Positions 49,211 through 61,500 of a stretch of DNA of 64,000 nucleotides are shown in pieces. The notes beneath the pieces were generated by a model. That model was not told where the DNA came from. It did no database searches and saw only the letters and a program-made list of their open reading frames with translations. Origin of the DNA: Sisyra terminalis (taxonomy: Eukaryota > Arthropoda > Insecta > Neuroptera > Sisyridae); NCBI GenBank assembly GCA_958496175.1, contig OY292277.1:1860001-1924000 (forward strand). The letters run 5' to 3'. A program made the position numbers and the translations under genes. The first letter of the stretch is position 1, and every line of letters begins with the position of its first letter.

Positions 49211-52200
49211 ATTGTGGACGTCCTGTTACCCACAGGAAGAAAATTTCTTCCGATTGTAATTCAATAAAACGTCAACAATCTTAATTTATTGGAAAAACTA
49301 GGCCTTATTTTGAAAAATCTGTCATTAAACAGGCCTTATTTCAGACGGAAAACGTCACATCTATTTAAGGCTCTAAAACTTCCCGGTTTAAATTCCCGGC
49401 AAACTATCCCGATACATTAATGTTTCTTTTTTTGAGAACGTGGAGAAAGATTCAAACATTAATATTCAATCAGACTATAGCAAAAAAAACAATCCCTAAT
49501 ATCCTGTTTTTCCCAATTTTAATTGTCCTAGTTTTAGCTTTGAAATGGAATTGTGGACGTCCTGTTACCCACAGGAAGAAAATTTCTTCAAATTGTAATT
49601 CACTTAAACGTCCCTAATCTTAATTTCTTGAGAAAACTAGGCCTTATTTTGAAAAATCTGTCATTAAACAGGCCTTATTTCAGAAGGAAAATGTCATATT
49701 CATTTACGGCTCTAAAACTACCAGGTTTAAACTCCTGGCAAACTATCCCGATACATTAATGTTTCTTTTTTTGAGAACTTGGAGAAAGATTCAAACATTA
49801 ATATTCAATCAGACTATAGCAAAAAAAACCATCCCTTAAATCCGGTTTTTCCCAATTTAAATTGGCCTTGTTTAAACTTTTGAAATGGAATTGTGGACGT
49901 CCTGTTACCCACAGGAAGAAAATTTCTTCAAATTGTAATTCACTTAAACGTCCCTAATCTTAATTTCTTGAGAAAACTAGGCCTTATTTTGAAAAATCTG
50001 TCATTAAACAGGCCTTATTTAAGACGGAAAATGTCATATCCATTTACGGCTCTAAAACTTCCCGGTTTAAACTCCCGGCAAACTATCCCGATACATTAAT
50101 GTTTTTTTTTTGAGAGCTTGGAGAAAGATTCAAGCATTAATATTCAATTAAACTATAGCAAAAGAAACCATCCCTTATATCCGGTTTTTTCCAATTTAAA
50201 TTGTCCTTGTTTTAGCTTTAAAATGGAGTTGTGGACGTCCTGTTACCCACAGGATGAAAATTTCTTCAAATTGTAATTCACTTAAACGTCCCTTATCTTA
50301 ATTTCTTGAGAAAACTAGGCCTTATTTTGAAAAATCTGTCATTAAACAGGCCTTATTTCAGACGGAAAATGTCACATCTATTTAAGGCTCTAAAACTACC
50401 GGGTTTAAATTCCCGGCAAACTATCCCGCTAAATAATAATTCTTTTTATAAGAACGTGGAGTAAGATTCAAACATTAATATTCAATCAGACTATAGCAAA
50501 AAAAACCATCCCTTATATCCGGTTTTTCCCAATTTAAATTGGCCTTGTTTAAACTTTTGAAATGGAATTGTGGACGTCCTGTTACCCACAGGAAGAAAAT
50601 TTCTTCAAATTGTAATTCACTTAAACGTCCCTAATCTTAATTTCTTGAGAAAACTAGGCCTTATTTTGAAAAATCTGTCATTAAACAGGCCTTATTTCAG
50701 AAGGAAAATGTCACATTAATTTACGGCTCTAAAACTACCAGGTTTAAACTCCTGGCAAACTATCCCGATACATTAATGTTTCTTTTTTTGAGAACTTGGA
50801 GAAAGATTCAAACATTAATATTCAATCAGACTATAGCAAAAAAAACCATCCCTTAAATCCGGTTTTTCCCAATTTAAATTGGCCTTGTTTAAACTTTTGA
50901 AATGGAATTGTGGACGTCCTGTTACCCACAGGAAGAAAATTTCTTCAAATTGTAATTCACTTAAACGTCCCTTATCTTAATTTCTTGAGAAAACTAGGCC
51001 TTATTTTGAAAAATCTGTCATTAAACAGGCCTTATTTAAGACGGAAAATGTCATATCCATTTACGGCTCTAAAACTTCCCGGTTTAAACTCCCGGCAAAC
51101 TATCCCGATACATTAATGTTTCTTTTTTTGAGAGCTTGGAGAAAGATTCAAGCATTAATATTCAATTAAACTATAGCAAAAGAAACCATCCCTTATATCC
51201 GGTTTTTTCCAATTTAAATTGTCCTTGTTTTAGCTTTAAAATGGAGTTGTGGACGTCCTGTTACCCACAGGAAGAAAATTTCTTCAAATTGTAATTCACT
51301 TAAACGTCCCTTATCTTAATTTCTTGAGAAAACTAGGCCTTATTTTGAAAAATCTGTCATTAAACAGGCCTTATTTCAGACGGAAAATGTCACATCTATT
51401 TAAGGCTCTAAAACTACCGGGTTTAAATTCCCGGCAAACTATCCCGCTAAATAATAATTCTTTTTATAAGAACGTGGAGTAAGATTCAAACATTAATATT
51501 CAATCAGACTATAGCAAAAAAAACCATCCCTTATATCCGGTTTTTCCCAATTTAAATTGGCATTGTTTTAGCTTTGAAATGGAATTGTGGACGTCCTGTT
51601 TCCCACAGGAAGAAAATTTCTTCAAATTGTAATTCACTTAAACGTCCCTTATCTTAATTGCTTGAGAAAACTAGGCCTTATTTTGAAAAATCTGTCATTA
51701 AACAGGCCTTATTTCAGACGGAAAATGTCACATCTATTTAAGGCTCTAAAACTTCCGGGTTTAAATTCCCGGCAAACTATCCCGCTAAATAATAATTCTT
51801 TTTATAAGAACGTGGAGTAAGATTCAAACATTAATATTCAATCAGACTATAGCAAAAGAAAACATCCCTTATATCCGGTTTTTCCCAATTTAAATTGGCC
51901 ATGTTTTAGCTTTGAAATGGAATTGTGGACGTCCTGTTACCCACAGGAAGAAAATTTCTACCGACTGAAATTCAATAAAACGTCCCTTATCTTAATTTCT
52001 TGAGAAAAATAAGTCTTAATTTGAAAAATCGGCCATTAAACTGGCCTTATTTCCGACGGAAAATGTCACATAATATACGGCTCTAAAACCTCTAGGTTTA
52101 AATTCCTTGCAAACTATCCTGATACATTAATGTTTCTTTTTTTGAGAACGTGGAGAAAGATTCAAACATTAATATTCAATCAGACTATAGCAAAAGAAAA

Positions 52201-55200
52201 CATCCCTTATATCCGGTTTTTTCCAATTTAAATTGGCCTTGTTTTAACTTTGAAATGGAATTGTGGACGTCCTGTTACCCACAGGAAGAAAATTTCTACC
52301 GACTGAAATTCAATAAAACGTCCCTTATCTTAATTTCTTGAGAAAAATAAGTCTTAATTTGAAAAATCGGCCATTAAACTGGCCTTATTTCCGACGGAAA
52401 ATGTCACATAATATACGGCTCTAAAACCTCTAGGTTTAAATTCCTTGCAAACTATCCTGATACATTAATGTTTCTTTTTTTGAGAACGTGGAGAAAGATT
52501 CAAACATTAATATTCAATCAGACTATAGCAAAAGAAAACATCCCTTATATCCTGTTTTTCCCAATTTAAATTGGCCATGTTTTAGCTTTGAAATGGAATT
52601 GTGGACGTCCTGTTACCCACAGGAAGAAAATTTCTTCAAATTGTAATTCACTTAAACGTCCCTAATCTTAATTTCTTGAGAAAACTATGCCTTATTTTGA
52701 AAAATCTGTCATTAAACAGGCCTTATTTCAGACGGAAAATGTCACATCTATTTAAGGCTCTAAAACTTCCCGGTTTAAATTCCCGGCCAACTATCCCGAT
52801 ACATAAATGTTTCTTTTTTTGAGAACGTGGGGAATGATTCAAACATTAATATTCAATCAGACTATAGCAAAAGAAAACATCCCTTATATCCTGTTTTTCC
52901 CAATTTAAATTGGCCATGTTTTAGCTTTGAAATGGAATTGTGGACGTCCTGTTACCCACAGGAAGAAAATTTCTACCGACTGAAATTCAATAAAACGTCC
53001 CTTATCTTAATTTCTTGAGAAAAATAAGTCTTAATTTGAAAAATCGGCCATTAAACTGGCCTTATTTCCGACGGAAAATGTCACATAATATACGGCTCTA
53101 AAACCTCTAGGTTTAAATTCCTTGCAAACTATCCTGATACATTAATGTTTCTTTTTTTGAGAACGTGGAGAAAGATTCAAACATTAATATTCAATCAGAC
53201 TATAGCAAAAGAAAACATCCCTTATATCCGGTTTTTCCCAATTTAAATTGGCCTTGTTTAAACTTTGAAATGGAATTGTGGACGTCCTGTTACCCACAGG
53301 AAGAAAATTTCTTCAAATTGTAATTCACTTAAACGTCCCTAATCTTAATTTCTTGAAAAAACTAGGCCTTATTTTGAAAAATCTGTCATTAAACAGGCCT
53401 TATTTCAGACGGAAAATGTCACATCTATTTAAGGCTCTAAAACTTCCCGGTTTAAATTCCCGGCAAACTATCCCGATACATTTATGTTTCTTTTTTTGAG
53501 AACGTGGGAAAAGATTCAAACATTAATATTCAATCAGACTATAGCAAAAGAAAACATCCCTTATATCCTGTTTTTCCCAATTTAAATTGGCCTTGTTTTA
53601 ACTTTGAAATGGAATTGTGGACGTCCAGTTACCCACAGGAAGAAAATCTCTTCAAATTGTAATTCACTTAAACGTCCCTTATCTTAATTTCTTGAGAAAA
53701 CTAGGCCTTATTTTGAAAAATCTGTCATTAAACAGGCCTTATTTCAGACGGAAAATGTCTCATCTATTTAAGGCTCTAAAACTTCCCGGTTTAAATTCCC
53801 GGCAAACTATCCCGATGCATCAATGTTTCTTTTTTTGAGAACGAAGAAAAAGATTCAAACATTAATATTCAATCAGACTATAGCAAAAGAAAACATCCCT
53901 TATATCCGGTTTTTCCCAATTTAAATTGGCCATGTTTTAGCTTTGAAATGGAATTGTGGACGTCCTGTTACCCACAGGAAGAAAATTTCTACCGACTGAA
54001 ATTCAATAAAACGTCCCTTATCTTAATTTCTTGAGAAAAATAAGTCTTAATTTGAAAAATCGGCCATTAAACTGGCCTTATTTCCGACGGAAAATGTCAC
54101 ATAATATACGGCTCTAAAACCTCTAGGTTTAAATTCCTTGCAAACTATCCTGATACATTAATGTTTCTTTTTTTGAGAACGTGGAGAAAGATTCAAACAT
54201 TAATATTCAATCAGACTATAGCAAAAGAAAACATCCCTTATATCCGGTTTTTCCCAATTTAAATTGGCCTTGTTTAAACTTTGAAATGGAATTGTGGACG
54301 TCCTGTTACCCACAGGAAGAAAATTTCTTCAAATTGTAATTCACTTAAACGTCCCTAATCTTAATTTCTTGAAAAAACTAGGCCTTATTTTGAAAAATCT
54401 GTCATTAAACAGGCCTTATTTCAGACGGAAAATGTCACATCTATTTAAGGCTCTAAAACTTCCCGGTTTAAATTCCCGGCAAACTATCCCGATACATTTA
54501 TGTTTCTTTTTTTGAGAACGTGGGAAAAGATTCAAACATTAATATTCAATCAGACTATAGCAAAAGAAAACATCCCTTATATCCTGTTTTTCCCAATTTA
54601 AATTGGCCTTGTTTAAACTTTGAAATGGAATTGTGGACGTCCTGTTACCCACAGGAAGAAAATTTCTTCAAATTGTAATTCACTTAAACGTCCCTAATCT
54701 TAATTTCTTGAGAAAACTATGCCTTATTTTGAAAAATCTGTCATTAAACAGGCCTTATTTCAGACGGAAAATGTCACATCTATTTAAGGCTCTAAAACTT
54801 CCCGGTTTAAATTCCCGGCCAACTATCCCGATACATAAATGTTTCTTTTTTTGAGAACGTGGGGAATGATTCAAACATTAATATTCAATCAGACTATAGC
54901 AAAAGAAAACATCCCTTATATCCTGTTTTTCCCAATTTAAATTGGCCATGTTTTAGCTTTGAAATGGAATTGTGGACGTCCTGTTACCCACAGGAAGAAA
55001 ATTTCTACCGACTGAAATTCAATAAAACGTCCCTTATCTTAATTTCTTGAGAAAAATAAGTCTTAATTTGAAAAATCGGCCATTAAACTGGCCTTATTTC
55101 CGACGGAAAATGTCACATAATATACGGCTCTAAAACCTCTAGGTTTAAATTCCTTGCAAACTATCCTGATACATTAATGTTTCTTTTTTTGAGAACGTGG

Positions 55201-58200
55201 AGAAAGATTCAAACATTAATATTCAATCAGACTATAGCAAAAGAAAACATCCCTTATATCCGGTTTTTCCCAATTTAAATTGGCCTTGTTTAAACTTTGA
55301 AATGGAATTGTGGACGTCCTGTTACCCACAGGAAGAAAATTTCTTCAAATTGTAATTCACTTAAACGTCCCTAATCTTAATTTCTTGAAAAAACTAGGCC
55401 TTATTTTGAAAAATCTGTAATTAAACAGGCCTTATTTCAGACGGAAAATGTCACATCTATTTAAGGCTCTAAAACTTCCCGGTTTAAATTCCCGGCAAAC
55501 TATCCCGATACATTTATGTTTCTTTTTTTGAGAACGTGGGAAAAGATTCAAACATTAATATTCAATCAGACTATAGCAAAAGAAAACATCCCTTATATCC
55601 TGTTTTTCCCAATTTAAATTGGCCTTGTTTTAACTTTGAAATGGAATTGTGGACGTCCTGTTACCCACAGGAAGAAAATTTCTTCCGATTGTAATTCAAT
55701 AAAACGTCAACAATCTTAATTTATTGGAAAAACTAGGCCTTATTTTGAAAAATCTGTCATTAAACAGGCCTTATTTCAGACGGAAAACGTCACATCTATT
55801 TAAGGCTCTAAAACTTCCCGGTTTAAATTCCCGGCAAACTATCCCGATACATTAATGTTTCTTTTTTTGAGAACGTGGAGAAAGATTCAAACATTAATAT
55901 TCAATCAGACTATAGCAAAAAAAACAATCCCTAATATCCTGTTTTTCCCAATTTTAATTGTCCTAGTTTTAGCTTTGAAATGGAATTGTGGACGTCCTGT
56001 TACCCACAGGAAGAAAATTTCTTCAAATTGTAATTCACTTAAACGTCCCTAATCTTAATTTCTTGAGAAAACTAGGCCTTATTTTGAAAAATCTGTCATT
56101 AAACAGGCCTTATTTCAGAAGGAAAATGTCATATTCATTTACGGCTCTAAAACTACCAGGTTTAAACTCCTGGCAAACTATCCCGATACATTAATGTTTC
56201 TTTTTTTGAGAACTTGGAGAAAGATTCAAACATTAATATTCAATCAGACTATAGCAAAAAAAACCATCCCTTAAATCCGGTTTTTCCCAATTTAAATTGG
56301 CCTTGTTTAAACTTTTGAAATGGAATTGTGGACGTCCTGTTACCCACAGGAAGAAAATTTCTTCAAATTGTAATTCACTTAAACGTCCCTAATCTTAATT
56401 TCTTGAGAAAACTAGGCCTTATTTTGAAAAATCTGTCATTAAACAGGCCTTATTTAAGACGGAAAATGTCATATCCATTTACGGCTCTAAAACTTCCCGG
56501 TTTAAACTCCCGGCAAACTATCCCGATACATTAATGTTTTTTTTTTGAGAGCTTGGAGAAAGATTCAAGCATTAATATTCAATTAAACTATAGCAAAAGA
56601 AACCATCCCTTATATCCGGTTTTTTCCAATTTAAATTGTCCTTGTTTTAGCTTTAAAATGGAGTTGTGGACGTCCTGTTACCCACAGGATGAAAATTTCT
56701 TCAAATTGTAATTCACTTAAACGTCCCTTATCTTAATTTCTTGAGAAAACTAGGCCTTATTTTGAAAAATCTGTCATTAAACAGGCCTTATTTCAGACGG
56801 AAAATGTCACATCTATTTAAGGCTCTAAAACTACCGGGTTTAAATTCCCGGCAAACTATCCCGCTAAATAATAATTCTTTTTATAAGAACGTGGAGTAAG
56901 ATTCAAACATTAATATTCAATCAGACTATAGCAAAAAAAACCATCCCTTATATCCGGTTTTTCCCAATTTAAATTGGCCTTGTTTAAACTTTTGAAATGG
57001 AATTGTGGACGTCCTGTTACCCACAGGAAGAAAATTTCTTCAAATTGTAATTCACTTAAACGTCCCTAATCTTAATTTCTTGAGAAAACTAGGCCTTATT
57101 TTGAAAAATCTGTCATTAAACAGGCCTTATTTCAGAAGGAAAATGTCACATTAATTTACGGCTCTAAAACTACCAGGTTTAAACTCCTGGCAAACTATCC
57201 CGATACATTAATGTTTCTTTTTTTGAGAACTTGGAGAAAGATTCAAACATTAATATTCAATCAGACTATAGCAAAAAAAACCATCCCTTAAATCCGGTTT
57301 TTCCCAATTTAAATTGGCCTTGTTTAAACTTTTGAAATGGAATTGTGGACGTCCTGTTACCCACAGGAAGAAAATTTCTTCAAATTGTAATTCACTTAAA
57401 CGTCCCTTATCTTAATTTCTTGAGAAAACTAGGCCTTATTTTGAAAAATCTGTCATTAAACAGGCCTTATTTAAGACGGAAAATGTCATATCCATTTACG
57501 GCTCTAAAACTTCCCGGTTTAAACTCCCGGCAAACTATCCCGATACATTAATGTTTCTTTTTTTGAGAGCTTGGAGAAAGATTCAAGCATTAATATTCAA
57601 TTAAACTATAGCAAAAGAAACCATCCCTTATATCCGGTTTTTTCCAATTTAAATTGTCCTTGTTTTAGCTTTAAAATGGAGTTGTGGACGTCCTGTTACC
57701 CACAGGAAGAAAATTTCTTCAAATTGTAATTCACTTAAACGTCCCTTATCTTAATTTCTTGAGAAAACTAGGCCTTATTTTGAAAAATCTGTCATTAAAC
57801 AGGCCTTATTTCAGACGGAAAATGTCACATCTATTTAAGGCTCTAAAACTACCGGGTTTAAATTCCCGGCAAACTATCCCGCTAAATAATAATTCTTTTT
57901 ATAAGAACGTGGAGTAAGATTCAAACATTAATATTCAATCAGACTATAGCAAAAAAAACCATCCCTTATATCCGGTTTTTCCCAATTTAAATTGGCATTG
58001 TTTTAGCTTTGAAATGGAATTGTGGACGTCCTGTTTCCCACAGGAAGAAAATTTCTTCAAATTGTAATTCACTTAAACGTCCCTTATCTTAATTGCTTGA
58101 GAAAACTAGGCCTTATTTTGAAAAATCTGTCATTAAACAGGCCTTATTTCAGACGGAAAATGTCACATCTATTTAAGGCTCTAAAACTTCCGGGTTTAAA

Positions 58201-58285
58201 TTCCCGGCAAACTATCCCGCTAAATAATAATTCTTTTTATAAGAACGTGGAGTAAGATTCAAACATTAATATTCAATCAGACTAT
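46165..58285 (+). repeat. 19-monomer higher-order repeat, period 6,435 bp
   Basis: 46,165 to about 51,850 recurs at 52,600 to about 58,285 at a constant offset of 6,435 bp (19 monomers). Rare marks are shared exactly: CTGTAATTAAACAGG (about 48,981 and 55,416), GAAAACGTCACATC (about 49,350 and 55,785), a 10-T run at about 50,102 and 56,537, and AATTGCTTGAG at about 51,657 and 58,092. No difference was found in the passages compared. The second copy is incomplete: after about 58,285 it continues as a different monomer type. Confidence 0.85.
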
Positions 58286-58599
58286 AGCAAAAGAAACAAT
58301 CCCTTATATCCGGTTTTTCCAAATTTCAATTGGCCTTGTTTTAACGTTGAAATGGAATTGTGGACGTCCTGTTACCCACAGGAAGAAAATTTCTATCGAT
58401 TGTAATTCAATAAAACGTCCCTTATCCTAATTTCTTGAGATAACTAAGCCTTATTTTGAAAAATCGGCCATTAAACTGGCCTTTTTTCAGACGGAAAATG
58501 TCACATCAATTTACGGCTCTAAAACCTCTAGGTTTAAATTCCTGGCAAACTATCCTGATACATTAATGTTTCTTTATTTGAGAACTTGGAGAAAGATTC

Positions 58600-61500
58600 A
58601 AACATTAATATTCAATCAGACTATAGCAAAAAAAACAATCCCTTATATCCGGTTTTTCCCAATTTAAATTGGCCTTGTTTAAATTTTGAAATGGAATTGT
58701 GGACGTCCTGTTACCCACAGGAAGAAAATTTCTTCAAATTGTAATTCACTTAAACGTCCCTAATCTTAATTTCTTGAGAAAACTAGGCCTTATATTGAAA
58801 AATCAGCCATTAAACTGGCCTTATTTCTGACGGAAAATGTCACATCAATTTACGGCTCTAAAACTTCCAGGTTTAAATTCCTGGCAAACTATACCGATAA
58901 ATTAATGTTTCGTTTTTTGAGAACGTGGAGAAAGATTCAAACATTAATATTCAATCAGACTATAGCAAAAAAAAACATCCCTTATGTCCGGTTTTTCCCA
59001 ATTTCAATTGGCCTTGTTTCAGCTTTGAAATGGAATTGTGGACGTCCTGTTACCCACAGGAAAAAAATTTCTTCAAATTGTAATTCAATAAATCGTCCCT
59101 TATCTTAATTTCTTGAGAAAAAAAAGTCTTAATTTGAAAAATCGGCCATTAAACTGGACTTATTTCAGACGGAAAATGTCACATCAATTTACGGCTCTAA
59201 AACTTCCAGGTTTAAATTCCTGGCAAACTATCCTGATACATTAATGTTTCTTTTTTTGAGAATTTGGAGAAAGATTCAAACATTAATATTCAATCAGACT
59301 ATAGCAAAAGAAAACATCCCTTATATCCGGTTTTTCCCAATTTAAATTGGCCTTGTTTTAACTTTGAAATGGAATTGTGGACGTCCTGTTACCCACAGGA
59401 AAAAAATTTCTGCAAATTGTAATTCACTTAAACGTCCCTAATCTTAATTTCTTGAGAAAACTAGGTCTTATTTTGAAAAATCTGTCATTAAACAGGCCTT
59501 ATTTCAGACGGAAAATGTCTCATCTATTTAAGGCTCTAAAACTTCCCGGTTTAAATTCCCGGCAAACTATCCCGATACATTAATGTTTTTTTTTTTGAGA
59601 ACGTGGAAAATGATTCAAACATTAATATTCAATCTGACTATAGCAAAAGAAAACATCCCTTATATGCGGTTTTTCCCAATTTAAATTGACCTTGTTTTAG
59701 TTTTGAAATGGAATTGTGGACGTCCTGTTACCCACAGGAAGAAAATTTCTACCGACTGAAAATCAATTAAACGTCCCTTATCTTAATTTCTAGAGAAAAC
59801 TAGGCCTTATTTTGAAAAATCGGCCATTAAACTGGCCTTATTTCAGACGGAAAATGTCATATCAATTTACGGCTCTTAAACTTCCCGGTTTAAATTCCCG
59901 GCAAACTATCCCGATAAATTAATGTTTCTTTTTTTGAGAACGTGGAGAAAGATTCAAACATTAATATTCAATCAGACTATAGCAAAAGAAAACATCCCTT
60001 ATATCCGGTTTTTCCCAATTTAAATTGGCCTTGTTTTAGCTTTGAAATGGAATTGTGGACGTCCTGTTACCCACAGGAAGAAAATTTCTCCAAATTGTAA
60101 TTCACTTAAACGTCCCTAATCTTAATTTCTTGAGAAAACTAGGCCTTATTTTAAAAAATCGGCAATTAAACTGGCCTTATTTCAGACGGAAAATGTCACA
60201 TCAATTTACGGCTCTAAAACTTCCCGGTTTAAATTCCCGGCAAACTATCCTGATACATTAATGTTTCTTTTTTTGAGAACTTGGAGAAAGATTCAAACAT
60301 TAATATTCAATCAGACTATAGCAAAAGAAAATATCCCTTATATCCGGTATTCCCAATTTAAATTGGCCTTGTTTTAGATTTGAAATGGAATTGTGGTCGT
60401 CGTGTTACCCACAGGAAGAAAATTTCTTCAAATTGTAATTCACTTAAACGTCCCTAATCTTAATTTCTTGAGACAAAAAAGGCTTAATTTGAAAAATCTG
60501 CCTTTAAACTGGACTTATTTCAGGCGGAAAATGTCACATCAATTTACGGCTCCAAAACTTCCAGGTTTAAATTCCTGGCAAACTATCCCGATACATTAAT
60601 GTTTCTTTTTTTGAGAACGTGGAGAAAGATTCAAACATTAATATTCAATCAGACTATAGCAAAAAAAAACCATCCCTTACATCCGGTTTTTCCCAATTTA
60701 AATTGGCCTTGTTTTAGCTTTGAAATGGAATTGTGGACGTCCTGTTACCCACAGGAAGAAAATTTATACCGATTGAAATTCAATAAAACGTCCCTTATCT
60801 TAATTTCTTGAGAAAAAAAAGTCTTAATTTGAAAAATCGGCCATTAAACTGGACTTATTTCAGACGGAAAATGTCACATCAATTTACGGCTCTAAAACTT
60901 CCAGGTTTTAATTCCTGGCAAACTATCCCGGTACATTAATGTTTCTTTTTTTGAGAACTTAGAGAAAGATTCAAGCTTTAATATTCAATTAGACTATAGC
61001 AAAAGAAAACATCCCATATATCCGGTTTTCCCAATTTAAATTGGCCTTGTTTTAGATTTGAAATGGAATTGTGGTCGTCCTGTTACCCACAGGAAGAAAA
61101 TTTCTTCAAATTGTAATTCACTTAAACGTCCCTAATCTTAATTTCTTGAGAAAACTAGGCCTTATTTTGAAAAATCTGTCATTAAACAGGCCTTATTTCA
61201 GACGGAAAATGTCTCATCTATTTAAGGCTCTAAAACTTCCCGGTTTAAATTCCCGGGAAACTAGCCCGATGCATTAATGTTTCTTTTTTTGAGAACGTGG
61301 AGAAAGATTCAAGCTTTAATATTCAATTAGACTATAGCAAAAAAAACCATCCCTTATATCCGGTTTTTCCCAATTTAAATTGGCCTTGTTTTACTTTGAA
61401 ATGGAATTGTGGACGTCCTGTTACCCACAGGAAAAAAATTTCTTCAAATTGTAATTCACTTAAACGTCCCGAATCTTAATTTCTTGAGAAAACGAGGCCT

